Positions 26,619 to 35,556 of a stretch of DNA of 64,000 nucleotides are shown piece by piece. Where the stretch lies: positions 1 to 64,000 of the forward strand of contig JAHHHK010000039.1 of assembly GCA_019359395.1 (NCBI GenBank). Direction: 5' to 3'. Position 1 is the stretch's first letter. Every line of letters begins with the position of its first letter. The notes under the pieces were generated by a model. The model saw only the letters and a list, made by a program, of their open reading frames with translations. It searched no databases and was not told where the DNA came from. The translations under genes and the position numbers were made by a program. The stretch comes from Komarekiella atlantica HA4396-MV6. GTDB taxonomy: Bacteria; Cyanobacteriota; Cyanobacteriia; Cyanobacteriales; Nostocaceae.

Positions 26619-27361
26619 GAGGGCTGGAGAAATAGGGAGAGTAGCAGGCTTAGCCTGCTACATCTTCAAGAGTTTTCAGCATTTTTCCTATAAATAAAGA
26701 ATTGCTGAGAATTTGGCAATATTGTTAGAACAAAGGTAGATAAAAGTTAAGTAACAGGATAAATCATGAACGCTTGGATAAGGTAGTTATTGTGCGCGTG
26801 GTGAGTGGTTATCGAGATTTATAGCGGTTCTTGCTTACGTGAGGTATACCCGTAGGCGCATAGCAGTGCCAATTGGTGTCAACTTTAGCTAAAAATAGCT
26901 TTACTGTTGGCCTCCTCATCCGCCAGAGAATAAATTCTCTGGCGGATGAGCGAAAGTCTACTTTAGTAGACTCAGAATTTGGGGCGATTTTATAGTTATC
27001 TAAAGATGACTTTTGCTATGAGCAAGGAACTTGAGTTCCTTGCGGGATATGGATTTCACGTTAAGTTGACATCAATGGGCAGTGCCATGCCCCTACACCT
27101 GGTGATGTAATGTTATACCGTATCTGAATGGGAACCGCTATAAAATCTTTATTTACAGATAATTGAGTGACCAAATAATTACGAATTACCCTCCAGGTGA
27201 CGCTCGTTCCGACGCTCGTTCGCAAAGCGTGCCGTAGGCAAGACTCGCTACCGCTTCGCTAACGCTAACGCTGCGCTAACGGCAGTTCCTCTTTGGGGGA
27301 ACCACCAAGACCGGACTGCCTCACGAATTACGAATTATTTGGTCAGTAGTCTCAGGGAAAT
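26619..27361. other. Repeat-rich intergenic region
   Basis: A 743-bp spacer with two head-to-head dispersed palindromic elements (26867-27103) and, at 27190-27320, a GC-rich segment with CGCTAACGCTAACGCTGCGC and related hairpin sequence. No gene was recognised. Confidence 0.45.
26867..27103. repeat. Two head-to-head copies of the dispersed palindromic element
   Basis: The left half is an inverted copy of the 19290 element: TTGGTGTCAACTTTAGC, GGCCTCCTCATCCGCCAGAG, then AAGTCTACTTTAGTAGACTC. The right half is a forward copy: GACTTTTGCTATGAGCAAGG and TTGACATCAATGGGCAGTGC. CGCCAGAGAATAAATTCTCTGGCG inside (quoted as CGCCAGAGAAT/ATTCTCTGGCG) is a perfect hairpin. Confidence 0.7.
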
Positions 27362-27844
27362 TTAACAATTTTCTCCCGACTGTTCACAAGCACCAATACT
27401 TACCCAGGTACTAGAACCATCTTCCCAATGTTCTTTTTTCCAAATGGGTGCATTGTGTTTGAGGTTATCAATCGCATAACGGCAAGCTTCAAACGCCTCA
27501 CTGCGATGAGGACAACCTACAGCCACTAAAACGCTGATTTCTCCAACTTGTAAACGTCCAACGCGATGATGAATCACTACTCGATTGACATCAGACCAAG
27601 ATGAGCGAATATCAGCAGCAATTTGATAAAATACTCGTAATGCCATCGGTTCGTAAGCTTGATACTCTAAAGCAACCACAGGTTTACCATCAGTTTGATT
27701 GCGAACCATGCCACTCATTACAACCACAGCACCGTCGGCGGGATCGTCGGCTTTGGCGTAAATTTCGGCAATAGACAATGGTGCAAAGTTAATAGCAAAG
27801 CTATCTTCAGTTCTTGGTTTAATCGGACTAAGTAGGGTTGTCAT
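27362..27844 (-). CDS. moaE: Molybdopterin synthase catalytic subunit MoaE
   Basis: 160 residues, the standard length. VVVMSGMVRNQTDGKPVVAL, VIHHRVGRLQVGEISVLVAV, CPHRSEAFEACRYAIDNLK and PIWKKEHWEDGSSTW are MoaE signatures; the lysines in the last motif are the catalytic ones in the family. MoaE transfers sulfur from MoaD thiocarboxylate to precursor Z in molybdenum cofactor synthesis. No moaD is adjacent, but a MoaD-like gene occurs at 58.1 kb. It appears monocistronic. Confidence 0.93.
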   Translation of the reverse strand: MTTLLSPIKPRTEDSFAINFAPLSIAEIYAKADDPADGAVVVMSGMVRNQTDGKPVVALEYQAYEPMALRVFYQIAADIRSSWSDVNRVVIHHRVGRLQVGEISVLVAVGCPHRSEAFEACRYAIDNLKHNAPIWKKEHWEDGSSTWVSIGACEQSGENC

Positions 27845-28723
27845 AACTGGATTGGGATTAACTAGGATCAGTTTTGGTTAGCACTTAATATATTGTCCTT
27901 GAATTAAGTACTGTTAGCTCTGTTTACATGCTCTGGTATATGTTGTTTAACAAATACCAAATGCGGTTTCCAATACTTTCCCCTATAAGCACCCTAACTC
28001 TCCTTTGTAGTCTGAAAAAAGCGTAAAGGGTAAATTTCAGCCTTTCCCGTTTTCTCCCGGAATCGGAAAGTATTGATGGGTTTCCCTTTAACTTGTTAGC
28101 TTGCACAAATAGACGAGTGTTTGTGAAAATTTGTAAATAAATGAGAAATACTGAATAGATACAAAATCATTTCGCTCTGAAATCAATGCTTGAGAGCCTT
28201 TTCCTCCCGTGGCAGTAATTTATTTTATGAGCTAGAGCTTTTAATGATAACGTAAACTTGGTAGATTTTACGTAAACTTACTTAAGTAACTCAAATTTGT
28301 GGTCATCCATCTTAAGACGTATTACTGTACTATACAAAGTATCAAGCTACTTGCTTGTTACTTTATTAGATAATCTCAGATGAATTTATTAAGCTATCAA
28401 GTGCAATGACAGCTGAGTTAAGCAGCAAATTTCTAATTTGAGCTACCACTTAGCAAATAGACCTCTTGCATAAATGCTTAAATTGTCATGTTGAGCGGAG
28501 CGAAACATCTGAGTGAGATTCTTCCCTCCACTACGTTCTGGTCAGAATGACACTCATAATTTTCGGACTTTTGCAAGAAGTCTAATGTATATGGCACTTG
28601 AAACCAAACTTTTAATGGCAGCATTTTAGCGCCGCCAAGCTTACATTTCCCTGCTTCATGAACTTAGAGGATTGCTAGTAATACAACGGCTAGTTGTAAT
28701 TCAGTAACAGTAGGAAAAATTGA
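27845..28723. other. Intergenic region with inverted repeats
   Basis: An 879-bp spacer between two divergently oriented genes. CCAATACTTTCC near 27973 is mirrored by GGAAAGTATTG near 28067, enclosing about 80 bp. A MITE-like element follows at 28458-28584. The remainder is AT-rich promoter-like DNA; no RNA gene was recognised. Confidence 0.4.
28458..28584. mobile_element. MITE-like element, copy B
   Basis: TAGACCTCTTGCATAAATGC at the left end and TTGCAAGAAGTCTA at the right end form the terminal inverted repeats. The sequence is the reverse complement of the element at 22845-22990, lacking about 20 internal bases. Confidence 0.7.
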
Positions 28724-31132
28724 ATGAAATCTTTAGTGTGTAATAACGAAGCAACGAGGCTAGAGGCTCTTTATCAGTACCAGATTCTCGATACTGCACC
28801 AGAACAAGCATTTGACGATCTGGTGTTTTTAGCGGCGCAGATTTGTGATACACCGATCGCTTTGATTAATTTAATTGACGTTAATCGTCAATGGTTTAAA
28901 GCTAAGATGGGATTAGATATACAGGAAATGCCTCTAGAGCAAGGCTTTTGTCCGACTTGTATCCAACGCGATATTTTAATTATTCCTGACACACTAGCAG
29001 ATGAGCGCTTTGCCAAAGATGTAATTGTCACCTGTAAACCTTATGTGAGATTTTATGCAGGCGTACCTTTGTTTACACCAGGAGGAAAAGCGATCGGTAC
29101 TCTGTGTGTAATAGATTGCGTACCACACCAAATTAGTTCAAAACAGGTGGAAGCACTACAAACTCTTAGCCGCCTGGTAGTTAGACAACTGGAGATTCGG
29201 CGGAATCTAGCGGAACTGACAAGTATTAAAAAGGAGTACAAACAAGCACAAGAAGCATTATCTCAAAGTAGATGTGCTCTTGAGAGTTTCTTTGACAGTG
29301 CGCCGATGATGATGGGAATTGTGGAGCTGGTAGATAATGACATTGTGCATATTTCAGATAACCCGATCACAGCAAAATTCTTTGGACTTGCCCCAGAAGC
29401 TATTCAAAATCGCCTAGCACGCGAGATTGGTAGTGTACACAAATATTTATCCCAGTGGATTCATCACTACCGTCAAGCAGAACGCACTCAATTGCCAGTT
29501 AGGTTTGAATATTCTCACGATACTCCCCAAGGTAAAAAATGGCTGTCAGCAACAGTTAGTGCGATCGCAGTGAGTTCTAGTAGCTATCCGCAATTTACCT
29601 ATATAGTTGAGGATATCACTTCACGCAAACATATAGAAAACCAACTACGTGAACAAGCGATATTGCTGGATATTGCTACAGATGCAATTGTCGTGCGAGA
29701 TTTGTCCAACCAAATTTTATTATGGAATAAAAGTGCTGAGAACCTTTACGGCTGGAAGGCAGAAGAAGCTGTTGGTCAGAATGCTAGTGAACTTTTAGAT
29801 ACTGAATCTTTGCCGCAACAACTGGAAATTTACCAAGCTGTCTGGAAACATGGCTCTTGGCAAGGTGAGTTACATAAAACCAGCAAATCTGGCAAGGAAA
29901 TCATAGTTGAAAGTCGCTGGACGCTGGTAAATGATGAACATTCTCAAGCCAAATTAATCTTTGTCGTTGATACTGACATCACCCAGAGAAAACAACTAGA
30001 AAAACAATTTTTACGTGCTCAACGCATAGATAGTATTGGCACTCTTGCTAGTGGCATTGCTCACGATTTAAACAATGTGTTATCACCAATTTTGATGTCA
30101 GTGCAACTGCTGAAAAGTAAAAACCGCGATCGCAGCACTTACCAAATACTATCAATAGTTGAAAGTAACGCCAAACGTGGTGCTAATCTAGTCAAACAAA
30201 TGTTGTCCTTTGCTAGAGGAATTGAAGGCGATCGTACCGTGCTTCAAGTCAAGCACTTACTTTTAGAAATCAAACAAATCATCGCTCAAACATTTCCTAA
30301 ATCAATCCAAGTTTACACTGAGATCCAGCCAGACTTATTGCCTGTTTGTGCCGATAGTATCCAACTGCATCAGGTACTAATTAATTTGTGCCTCAATGCG
30401 CGTGATGCCATGCCCAAAGGTGGAACTTTGACAATATCTGCCGAGAATATTTTCATTGATGAAAACTATACCAGTATGCATCTAGAGGCTCGTGTTGGTT
30501 CTTATATTCTCTTGACCGTTGCTGATACAGGGGTTGGCATCAAAAGCGCAATATTAGATAAAATATTTGAACCATTTTTTACAACAAAAGAATCTGGCAA
30601 AGGAGCTGGACTTGGACTGTCAACAGTAATCGAAATTATTAAAAGACATGGTGGTTTTATCACCGTCTCAAGTCGTGTAGGCAGCACAAAATTTAAGGTA
30701 TACTTGCCAGCAGTTAATACATTTGCAACTCAGTCGTTAGAAGATACAGAAATGCCGACTGGATGTGGAGAATGCATTTTGATTGTAGATGACGAAGCTG
30801 CCATTCAGAAGATTACCAAAATCTCTTTAGAAAGTTATAATTATACAGCAATGACTGCTAGTGATGGCATCGAAGCAGTAGCACTGTACGCCGAGCACAA
30901 AGACCAAATTAGTGCAGCGATTATTGATATGATGATGCCCAATATGGATGGAGCAACTACCATTCGCACATTACAAAAAATAAATCCACAATTACGGATT
31001 ATTGCTATCAGCGGACTATCGACAAGCGAACATATACCAATTGATAAAACAGCTAAACACAAAGCATTTTTACCCAAGCCCTATACAACACAGGAATTAT
31101 TGAAAACTTTGCATACAGTTATTAGTCATTAG
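28724..31132 (+). CDS. Hybrid histidine kinase (GAF-PAS-PAS-HisKA-HATPase-REC)
   Basis: 802 residues. The N-terminal GAF (about 15-165) is of the ILDTAPEQAFDDLVFLAAQI type common at the start of cyanobacterial kinases. Two PAS domains follow (about 182-300 and 306-430). Phosphoacceptor H447 lies in [18 protein letters not shown]-binding motifs are ADTGVGI and [21 protein letters not shown]-terminal receiver has D735 in AAIIDMMMPNMDG. It is soluble. Its PAS-kinase-receiver half closely resembles the kinase at 35522 (both have [21 protein letters not shown]), suggesting duplication. It is about 500 bp upstream of the next sensor gene, separated by a repeat. Confidence 0.88.
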   Translation: MKSLVCNNEATRLEALYQYQILDTAPEQAFDDLVFLAAQICDTPIALINLIDVNRQWFKAKMGLDIQEMPLEQGFCPTCIQRDILIIPDTLADERFAKDVIVTCKPYVRFYAGVPLFTPGGKAIGTLCVIDCVPHQISSKQVEALQTLSRLVVRQLEIRRNLAELTSIKKEYKQAQEALSQSRCALESFFDSAPMMMGIVELVDNDIVHISDNPITAKFFGLAPEAIQNRLAREIGSVHKYLSQWIHHYRQAERTQLPVRFEYSHDTPQGKKWLSATVSAIAVSSSSYPQFTYIVEDITSRKHIENQLREQAILLDIATDAIVVRDLSNQILLWNKSAENLYGWKAEEAVGQNASELLDTESLPQQLEIYQAVWKHGSWQGELHKTSKSGKEIIVESRWTLVNDEHSQAKLIFVVDTDITQRKQLEKQFLRAQRIDSIGTLASGIAHDLNNVLSPILMSVQLLKSKNRDRSTYQILSIVESNAKRGANLVKQMLSFARGIEGDRTVLQVKHLLLEIKQIIAQTFPKSIQVYTEIQPDLLPVCADSIQLHQVLINLCLNARDAMPKGGTLTISAENIFIDENYTSMHLEARVGSYILLTVADTGVGIKSAILDKIFEPFFTTKESGKGAGLGLSTVIEIIKRHGGFITVSSRVGSTKFKVYLPAVNTFATQSLEDTEMPTGCGECILIVDDEAAIQKITKISLESYNYTAMTASDGIEAVALYAEHKDQISAAIIDMMMPNMDGATTIRTLQKINPQLRIIAISGLSTSEHIPIDKTAKHKAFLPKPYTTQELLKTLHTVISH

Positions 31133-31636
31133 TCATTAGTCACTTGTACTGAGTTTTGACTTTGCGGCTTGCCTTGACTTATGCTGAGTTTCGACTACGC
31201 GGCAGTTGAGTTTCGACTTCGCTCAACTGCCGCGTAGTCGAAGTAGCGGAGCCGACTTGTACTGAGCGTAGCTGTAAAGCCTGCGGCATAGCTACGCTTA
31301 GGGCGCAGCCTCAAAATAGAGAAGTATTTGTCATTAGTCATTTGTCAGGGATGAAGGATTAAGGATCAAAATGCTTTGAGCTAGACTTGGGTAATTTTGA
31401 TTATTAATTGGCTAAATTTGATACCAACATTCTTTAGATGATTAGTGATTGATATCACAGTAAAAATGTGACTAAGAACACTGACTAAGAAGTTACTCAA
31501 CCATATTATCCTCATCATCCTCTACTTCGGTGCAGCAAAAATACACGTACTAACCTCACGCAAGTTTAAAAAATACTTATCAGCCAAGACAAGCTAGTCT
31601 TGATTTTAAGAACTCTTGACTCTTGAATCTTGACTC
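31133..31636. other. Repeat-bearing intergenic region
   Basis: A 504-bp spacer holding the left inverted repeat (31171-31325) and, downstream, GTCATTAGTCATTTGTC-type short repeats and CTTGACTCTTGAATCTTGACT just before the next gene. Promoter elements were not recognised. Confidence 0.4.
31171..31325. repeat. Left copy of ~150-bp inverted repeat around the signalling cluster
   Basis: It contains an 18-bp perfect stem, GACTACGCGGCAGTTGAG against CTCAACTGCCGCGTAGTC, then GCCGACTTGTACTGAGCGTA and GCCTGCGGCATAGCTACGCT. The same sequence in reverse orientation lies at 37878-38030, with only a few differences. Confidence 0.85.
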
Positions 31637-34600
31637 ATGATTAAGAAAAATTTTCCCCTGATTCTGGTTGTAGACGATGACGATTTAACTCGAATACATC
31701 TGTGTGAGCTAATAGCAGAAGCAGGGTATCAAGTAGCACAGGCAAGTAACGGTTTAGAAGCGCTAGCTATTTATACTAGCCTACATCCCGATATAGTACT
31801 GCTAGATGCCATAATGCCCGTAATGGACGGTTTTAGTTGTTGCTCTCAATTGCAAGAACTTCCCAATGGCAAAGACACACCTGTGTTAATGATTACTGCT
31901 CTTTATGATCAAGCATCCGTGGAGCAAGCTTTTGCTGTGGGTGCAACTGATTTTATTAGCAAGCCGATTCAATGGCCGATTTTACGTCAAAGATTGCGTC
32001 GTCTGTTGGAAGCTCATCAGGCTATAAAGGAATTGCGACAGCAAAGTGCACAAGCACAACTGCGTGAAACACAACTTAGGATGGCGTTAGACGCTGCTCG
32101 CATGAGCATTTGGAATTGGGATCTCCTAACTCAAAAAATTACTTGGTCAGATAATCTAGAAACACTTTTTGGCTTGGAAAAAGGTGTTTTCATTGACACA
32201 TACGAAGCTTTCATTAACTTAATTCATCCCCAAGATCGCGATCTTGTTAGCCGATCGCATCAGCGAGCTATTCGAGATGGGGTAGAATATGACATCGAAT
32301 TTCGAGTTGTTTTGCCTGGTGCTCGGATTCGGACTTTAGCAAGCAAAGGAGTAGTTTTTCGAGACGCATCCGGGGTAGCTGTGCGGTTGTCTGGGGTAGA
32401 CATAGATATCACCAAGCGCAAGCAAGCAGAGGAGGCGCTGGAAGTTCATGCCAATCAGCAGGCAATTGTAGCAGAACTTAGTCAAATAGCATTAGCTGGT
32501 ACAGATTTGACCAGACTGATGAACTCGTGCGTGACAATTGTTGCTCAATGCCTGAAAGTTGAGTCTTGCAAAGTTTTGGAACTACTAGATGGTAATGGAT
32601 TACTGCTGCGTGCTGGCATAGGTTGTCAACAAGACCTAACGGAACAAGAAATCACAAGTGAGATGCATTTGCCAATCGGCTATACAGTTCTTTCTCCTGA
32701 GCCAGTTATTGTTGGTCATCACAGCCAAGTGGTTAGCGGTATGAGTGTAGTGATTCATGGCAAAGAGCGCCCTTTTGGAGTCTTAGGAGCACACACAATC
32801 AAGCAGCGCACCTTCACCAGAGATGATATTTATTTTCTCCAAGCCGTTGCCAATGTTTTAGCTACAGCAATTGAACGTCAACGTGTAGAAGATGCCCTGA
32901 AAAAAAGTGAAGAACGCTGGCAGTTAGCAGTGCAGGGTAGTAATGATGGCATTTTGGACTGGAACGTCACAAATAAGGAAGTGTTTTTCTCAACTCGCTG
33001 GAAAGAAATGCTTGGTTACGAAGACCATGAGATTTCTAATCAATTAGATGAATGGGCAGCACGAATACATCCAAATGATATCGGCTCGGTGACACAAGCG
33101 ATCGCTGACCACTTTGCTAAAAAAAACCCGTTTTACATCAACGAACATCGAGTCTGGTGTAAGGACGGTACTTACAAATGGATTTTACATCGCGGTCAGG
33201 CGGTATGGAATGAAGATGGTAATGTAGTGCGGATGGCAAGTTCCCATACGGATATCACTGAACGTAAACTGGCAGAAGAACAACTGCGTCAAAGTGAAGA
33301 ACGTTTCCAAATAGCTGCTCGTGCTACCAATGATGCCTTATGGGATTGGGATTTGCTCAAAGATGAAGTGTGGTGGAATGACTCTGTACAGGCGCTCTTT
33401 GGATACTCAAGAGAGCAAATAAGTTTTGATAACGCTTGGTGGACTGAACGTATACATCCAGACGATAGGCAAAAAATTGTTTCTGGTGTAGGTGCTGTGA
33501 TTAATAGCGGTAAACAATTTTGGTCAAGTGAATACCGCTTTCGCCGCAGCAATGGTTCTTATGCCTACATTTTTGATCGCGGTTATGTTGTCCATGACGA
33601 AACAGGCAAGCCAGTACGGATGATTGGTGCAATGATGGATATAACCGATCGCAAGCGCACCCAAGCAGAATTAGAACGTCAAAACTTGCGATCGCAATTA
33701 CTTGCCGATATTACCCTGAAAATTCGTCAGTCTTTACAAATTGATGAAATTCTCCAAACCAGTGTAATAGAAGTGCAAAAGCTGCTGCACGCAGACCGTG
33801 TATTAATCTTGCGCTTACGGTCAAATGGCGCTTTCATCGCGGTTCAAGAAGCAGTAGTTCCCGGTTTGCCTGTTATTTTAGGGCAGCAGATTACCGATCC
33901 TTGTTTTAAGCAAGATTACATCCAGCAATACTACCAAGGGCGAATTAGTGCCATTAACGACATAGAACAAGCTAATATTCAACCTTGCCACGTTGAATTT
34001 TTACAACAATTTGCAGTCAAAGCCAACCTTGTCGTCCCAATTTTGCTGAAAAATCAACTCTGGGGGCTGCTAATTGCCCATCAGTGCGCTCACCCCCGCC
34101 AGTGGACTAACTGGGAAATTGAACTTTTGCAGCAGTTGGCAAATCAAATAGGCATTGCTGTAGCTCAAAGTCTGATCCTAGAACAAGAAACTCGTCAGCG
34201 ACAAGAACTTACCCGTTCTAATGAAGAACTGCAACAATTTGCATTTATCGCCTCTCATGATTTACAAGAGCCACTACGTAAAATTAAGACCTTTAGCGAA
34301 CGACTCAAAGCTAGCTGTGGTGAAAATTTAACCGAGCAGGGGCATGACTATCTGGAGCGGATGCAGAATGCAGCCTTGAGAATGCAGACATTGATTGAAG
34401 ATTTGTTGAGACTATCACGAGTTACCACTAGGGCAAAACCTTTTGTGTCTGTGAATCTAACACATGTAGCACAAGAAGTACTGTCTGATTTAGAAGTGCT
34501 TATCCAGCAAACCGGGGCACAGGTGCATCTAGAAGACTTACCCACCATTGCAGCCGATCCCCTACAAATGCGCCAATTATTGCAAAACTTAATCGGCAAC

Positions 34601-34930
34601 GCCCTCAAATTTCATCGCCCACAAGTACCACCTGTGATCAAAATCTTTAGTCAATCATCAAAAAATCCATTAGATAAAGCCTGCAATTGTTGTGAACTCT
34701 GTCAAATTATTGTTGAAGATAACGGCATTGGCTTTGAAGAAAAGTATCTTGACCGCATTTTTAATGTTTTTCAACGCCTACATAGTCGCAGAGAATACGA
34801 AGGTACTGGTATGGGCTTAGCTATCTGTCGAAAAATTACTGAACGTCATCATGGTAATATCACAGCACAAAGTAAACCAGGACAAGGGGCGAGATTTATT
34901 GTAACATTACCGATTATTTACCAGTCTTGA
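31637..34930 (+). CDS. REC-PAS-GAF-PAS-PAS-cyanobacteriochrome GAF histidine kinase
   Basis: 1097 residues. An N-terminal receiver has VVDDDD and phosphoacceptor D57 in LLDAIMPVMDG. PAS (148-260), GAF (272-415), PAS (428-550) and PAS (555-680) follow. The last GAF (685-850) is a cyanobacteriochrome: D754-P-C756-F is a true DXCF motif, and C784-H785 in QPCHVEFL is the canonical bilin site, 28 residues later. The kinase core has H874 in ASHDLQEPLRKI, the form found in phytochrome-type kinases, and an ATPase domain with EDNGIGF and GTGMGLAIC. DXCF receptors typically sense blue or violet against green to orange light (family knowledge). An Rcp1-like regulator gene follows 128 bp later and is the likely partner. 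Confidence 0.9.
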   Translation: MIKKNFPLILVVDDDDLTRIHLCELIAEAGYQVAQASNGLEALAIYTSLHPDIVLLDAIMPVMDGFSCCSQLQELPNGKDTPVLMITALYDQASVEQAFAVGATDFISKPIQWPILRQRLRRLLEAHQAIKELRQQSAQAQLRETQLRMALDAARMSIWNWDLLTQKITWSDNLETLFGLEKGVFIDTYEAFINLIHPQDRDLVSRSHQRAIRDGVEYDIEFRVVLPGARIRTLASKGVVFRDASGVAVRLSGVDIDITKRKQAEEALEVHANQQAIVAELSQIALAGTDLTRLMNSCVTIVAQCLKVESCKVLELLDGNGLLLRAGIGCQQDLTEQEITSEMHLPIGYTVLSPEPVIVGHHSQVVSGMSVVIHGKERPFGVLGAHTIKQRTFTRDDIYFLQAVANVLATAIERQRVEDALKKSEERWQLAVQGSNDGILDWNVTNKEVFFSTRWKEMLGYEDHEISNQLDEWAARIHPNDIGSVTQAIADHFAKKNPFYINEHRVWCKDGTYKWILHRGQAVWNEDGNVVRMASSHTDITERKLAEEQLRQSEERFQIAARATNDALWDWDLLKDEVWWNDSVQALFGYSREQISFDNAWWTERIHPDDRQKIVSGVGAVINSGKQFWSSEYRFRRSNGSYAYIFDRGYVVHDETGKPVRMIGAMMDITDRKRTQAELERQNLRSQLLADITLKIRQSLQIDEILQTSVIEVQKLLHADRVLILRLRSNGAFIAVQEAVVPGLPVILGQQITDPCFKQDYIQQYYQGRISAINDIEQANIQPCHVEFLQQFAVKANLVVPILLKNQLWGLLIAHQCAHPRQWTNWEIELLQQLANQIGIAVAQSLILEQETRQRQELTRSNEELQQFAFIASHDLQEPLRKIKTFSERLKASCGENLTEQGHDYLERMQNAALRMQTLIEDLLRLSRVTTRAKPFVSVNLTHVAQEVLSDLEVLIQQTGAQVHLEDLPTIAADPLQMRQLLQNLIGNALKFHRPQVPPVIKIFSQSSKNPLDKACNCCELCQIIVEDNGIGFEEKYLDRIFNVFQRLHSRREYEGTGMGLAICRKITERHHGNITAQSKPGQGARFIVTLPIIYQS

Positions 34931-35042
34931 TTTTTATTCCTAGAGGAGGATTACTAACAGACCACAAAAAAAGGTTAATTGTAAAATTGCATTTGGTTAA
35001 TTATAAAATATTAAAAATTAGTTCACATTAATAAAAATTATA

Positions 35043-35048
35043 AAGGAG
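35043..35048 (+). promoter_or_regulatory. Ribosome binding site deciding a GTG start
   Basis: AAGGAG lies ten bases before the GTG at 35059. The first in-frame ATG, at 35092, has no such site and would remove the first strand of the receiver domain. Confidence 0.7.
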
Positions 35049-35058
35049 ATAAACCAGA

Positions 35059-35556
35059 GTGAAAGGTCGGCAAAAAACCGTCACTATCTTAATGGCTGAT
35101 GATGATGAAGACGACAGTATGTTGGTTCGTGAAGCATTGGCAGAAAGTCAATTGTCAATCGAACCATACATCGTCAGAAATGGTGAGGAGTTGATGGATT
35201 ATCTCTATAATCGTGGTCGATACACCAACAAAAGCAGTGCGCCGCGTCCAGATTTAATTTTATTAGATTTAAATATGCCCAAAAAAGACGGTCTTGAAGC
35301 GCTCAAAGACATTAAAAGTGACCCACAATTGCGACGAATTCCCGTTATAGTCCTGACAACTTCTGGGGCAGAGGAAGATATAGATAATACGTACGATTTA
35401 GGTGCAAACTCCTTCATAATTAAGCCTGTGACTTTTGCTTCCTTAGTAGAAGTTATGAAAACTTTAGGAAAATACTGGTTTGAAATTGTCAAGCTGCCGC
35501 TAGAAGCAGTGGGAGAAAACAATGGACAACAGCCCAATCAAAGTTCTTTTAATTGA
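35059..35556 (+). CDS. Rcp1-like single-domain response regulator
   Basis: 165 residues forming one receiver domain: acidic pocket ADDDEDD near the start, phosphoacceptor in LILLDLNMPKKDGLEAL, switch Thr in VIVLTTSG and lysine in FIIKPVTF. The C-terminus YWFEIVKLP is the hallmark of Rcp1-type regulators that pair with phytochrome kinases. No output domain is present. Its GTG start is supported by AAGGAG. It follows the cyanobacteriochrome kinase by 128 bp, and its last 35 bases overlap the start of the next hybrid kinase gene, indicating translational coupling. Confidence 0.92.
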   Translation: MKGRQKTVTILMADDDEDDSMLVREALAESQLSIEPYIVRNGEELMDYLYNRGRYTNKSSAPRPDLILLDLNMPKKDGLEALKDIKSDPQLRRIPVIVLTTSGAEEDIDNTYDLGANSFIIKPVTFASLVEVMKTLGKYWFEIVKLPLEAVGENNGQQPNQSSFN

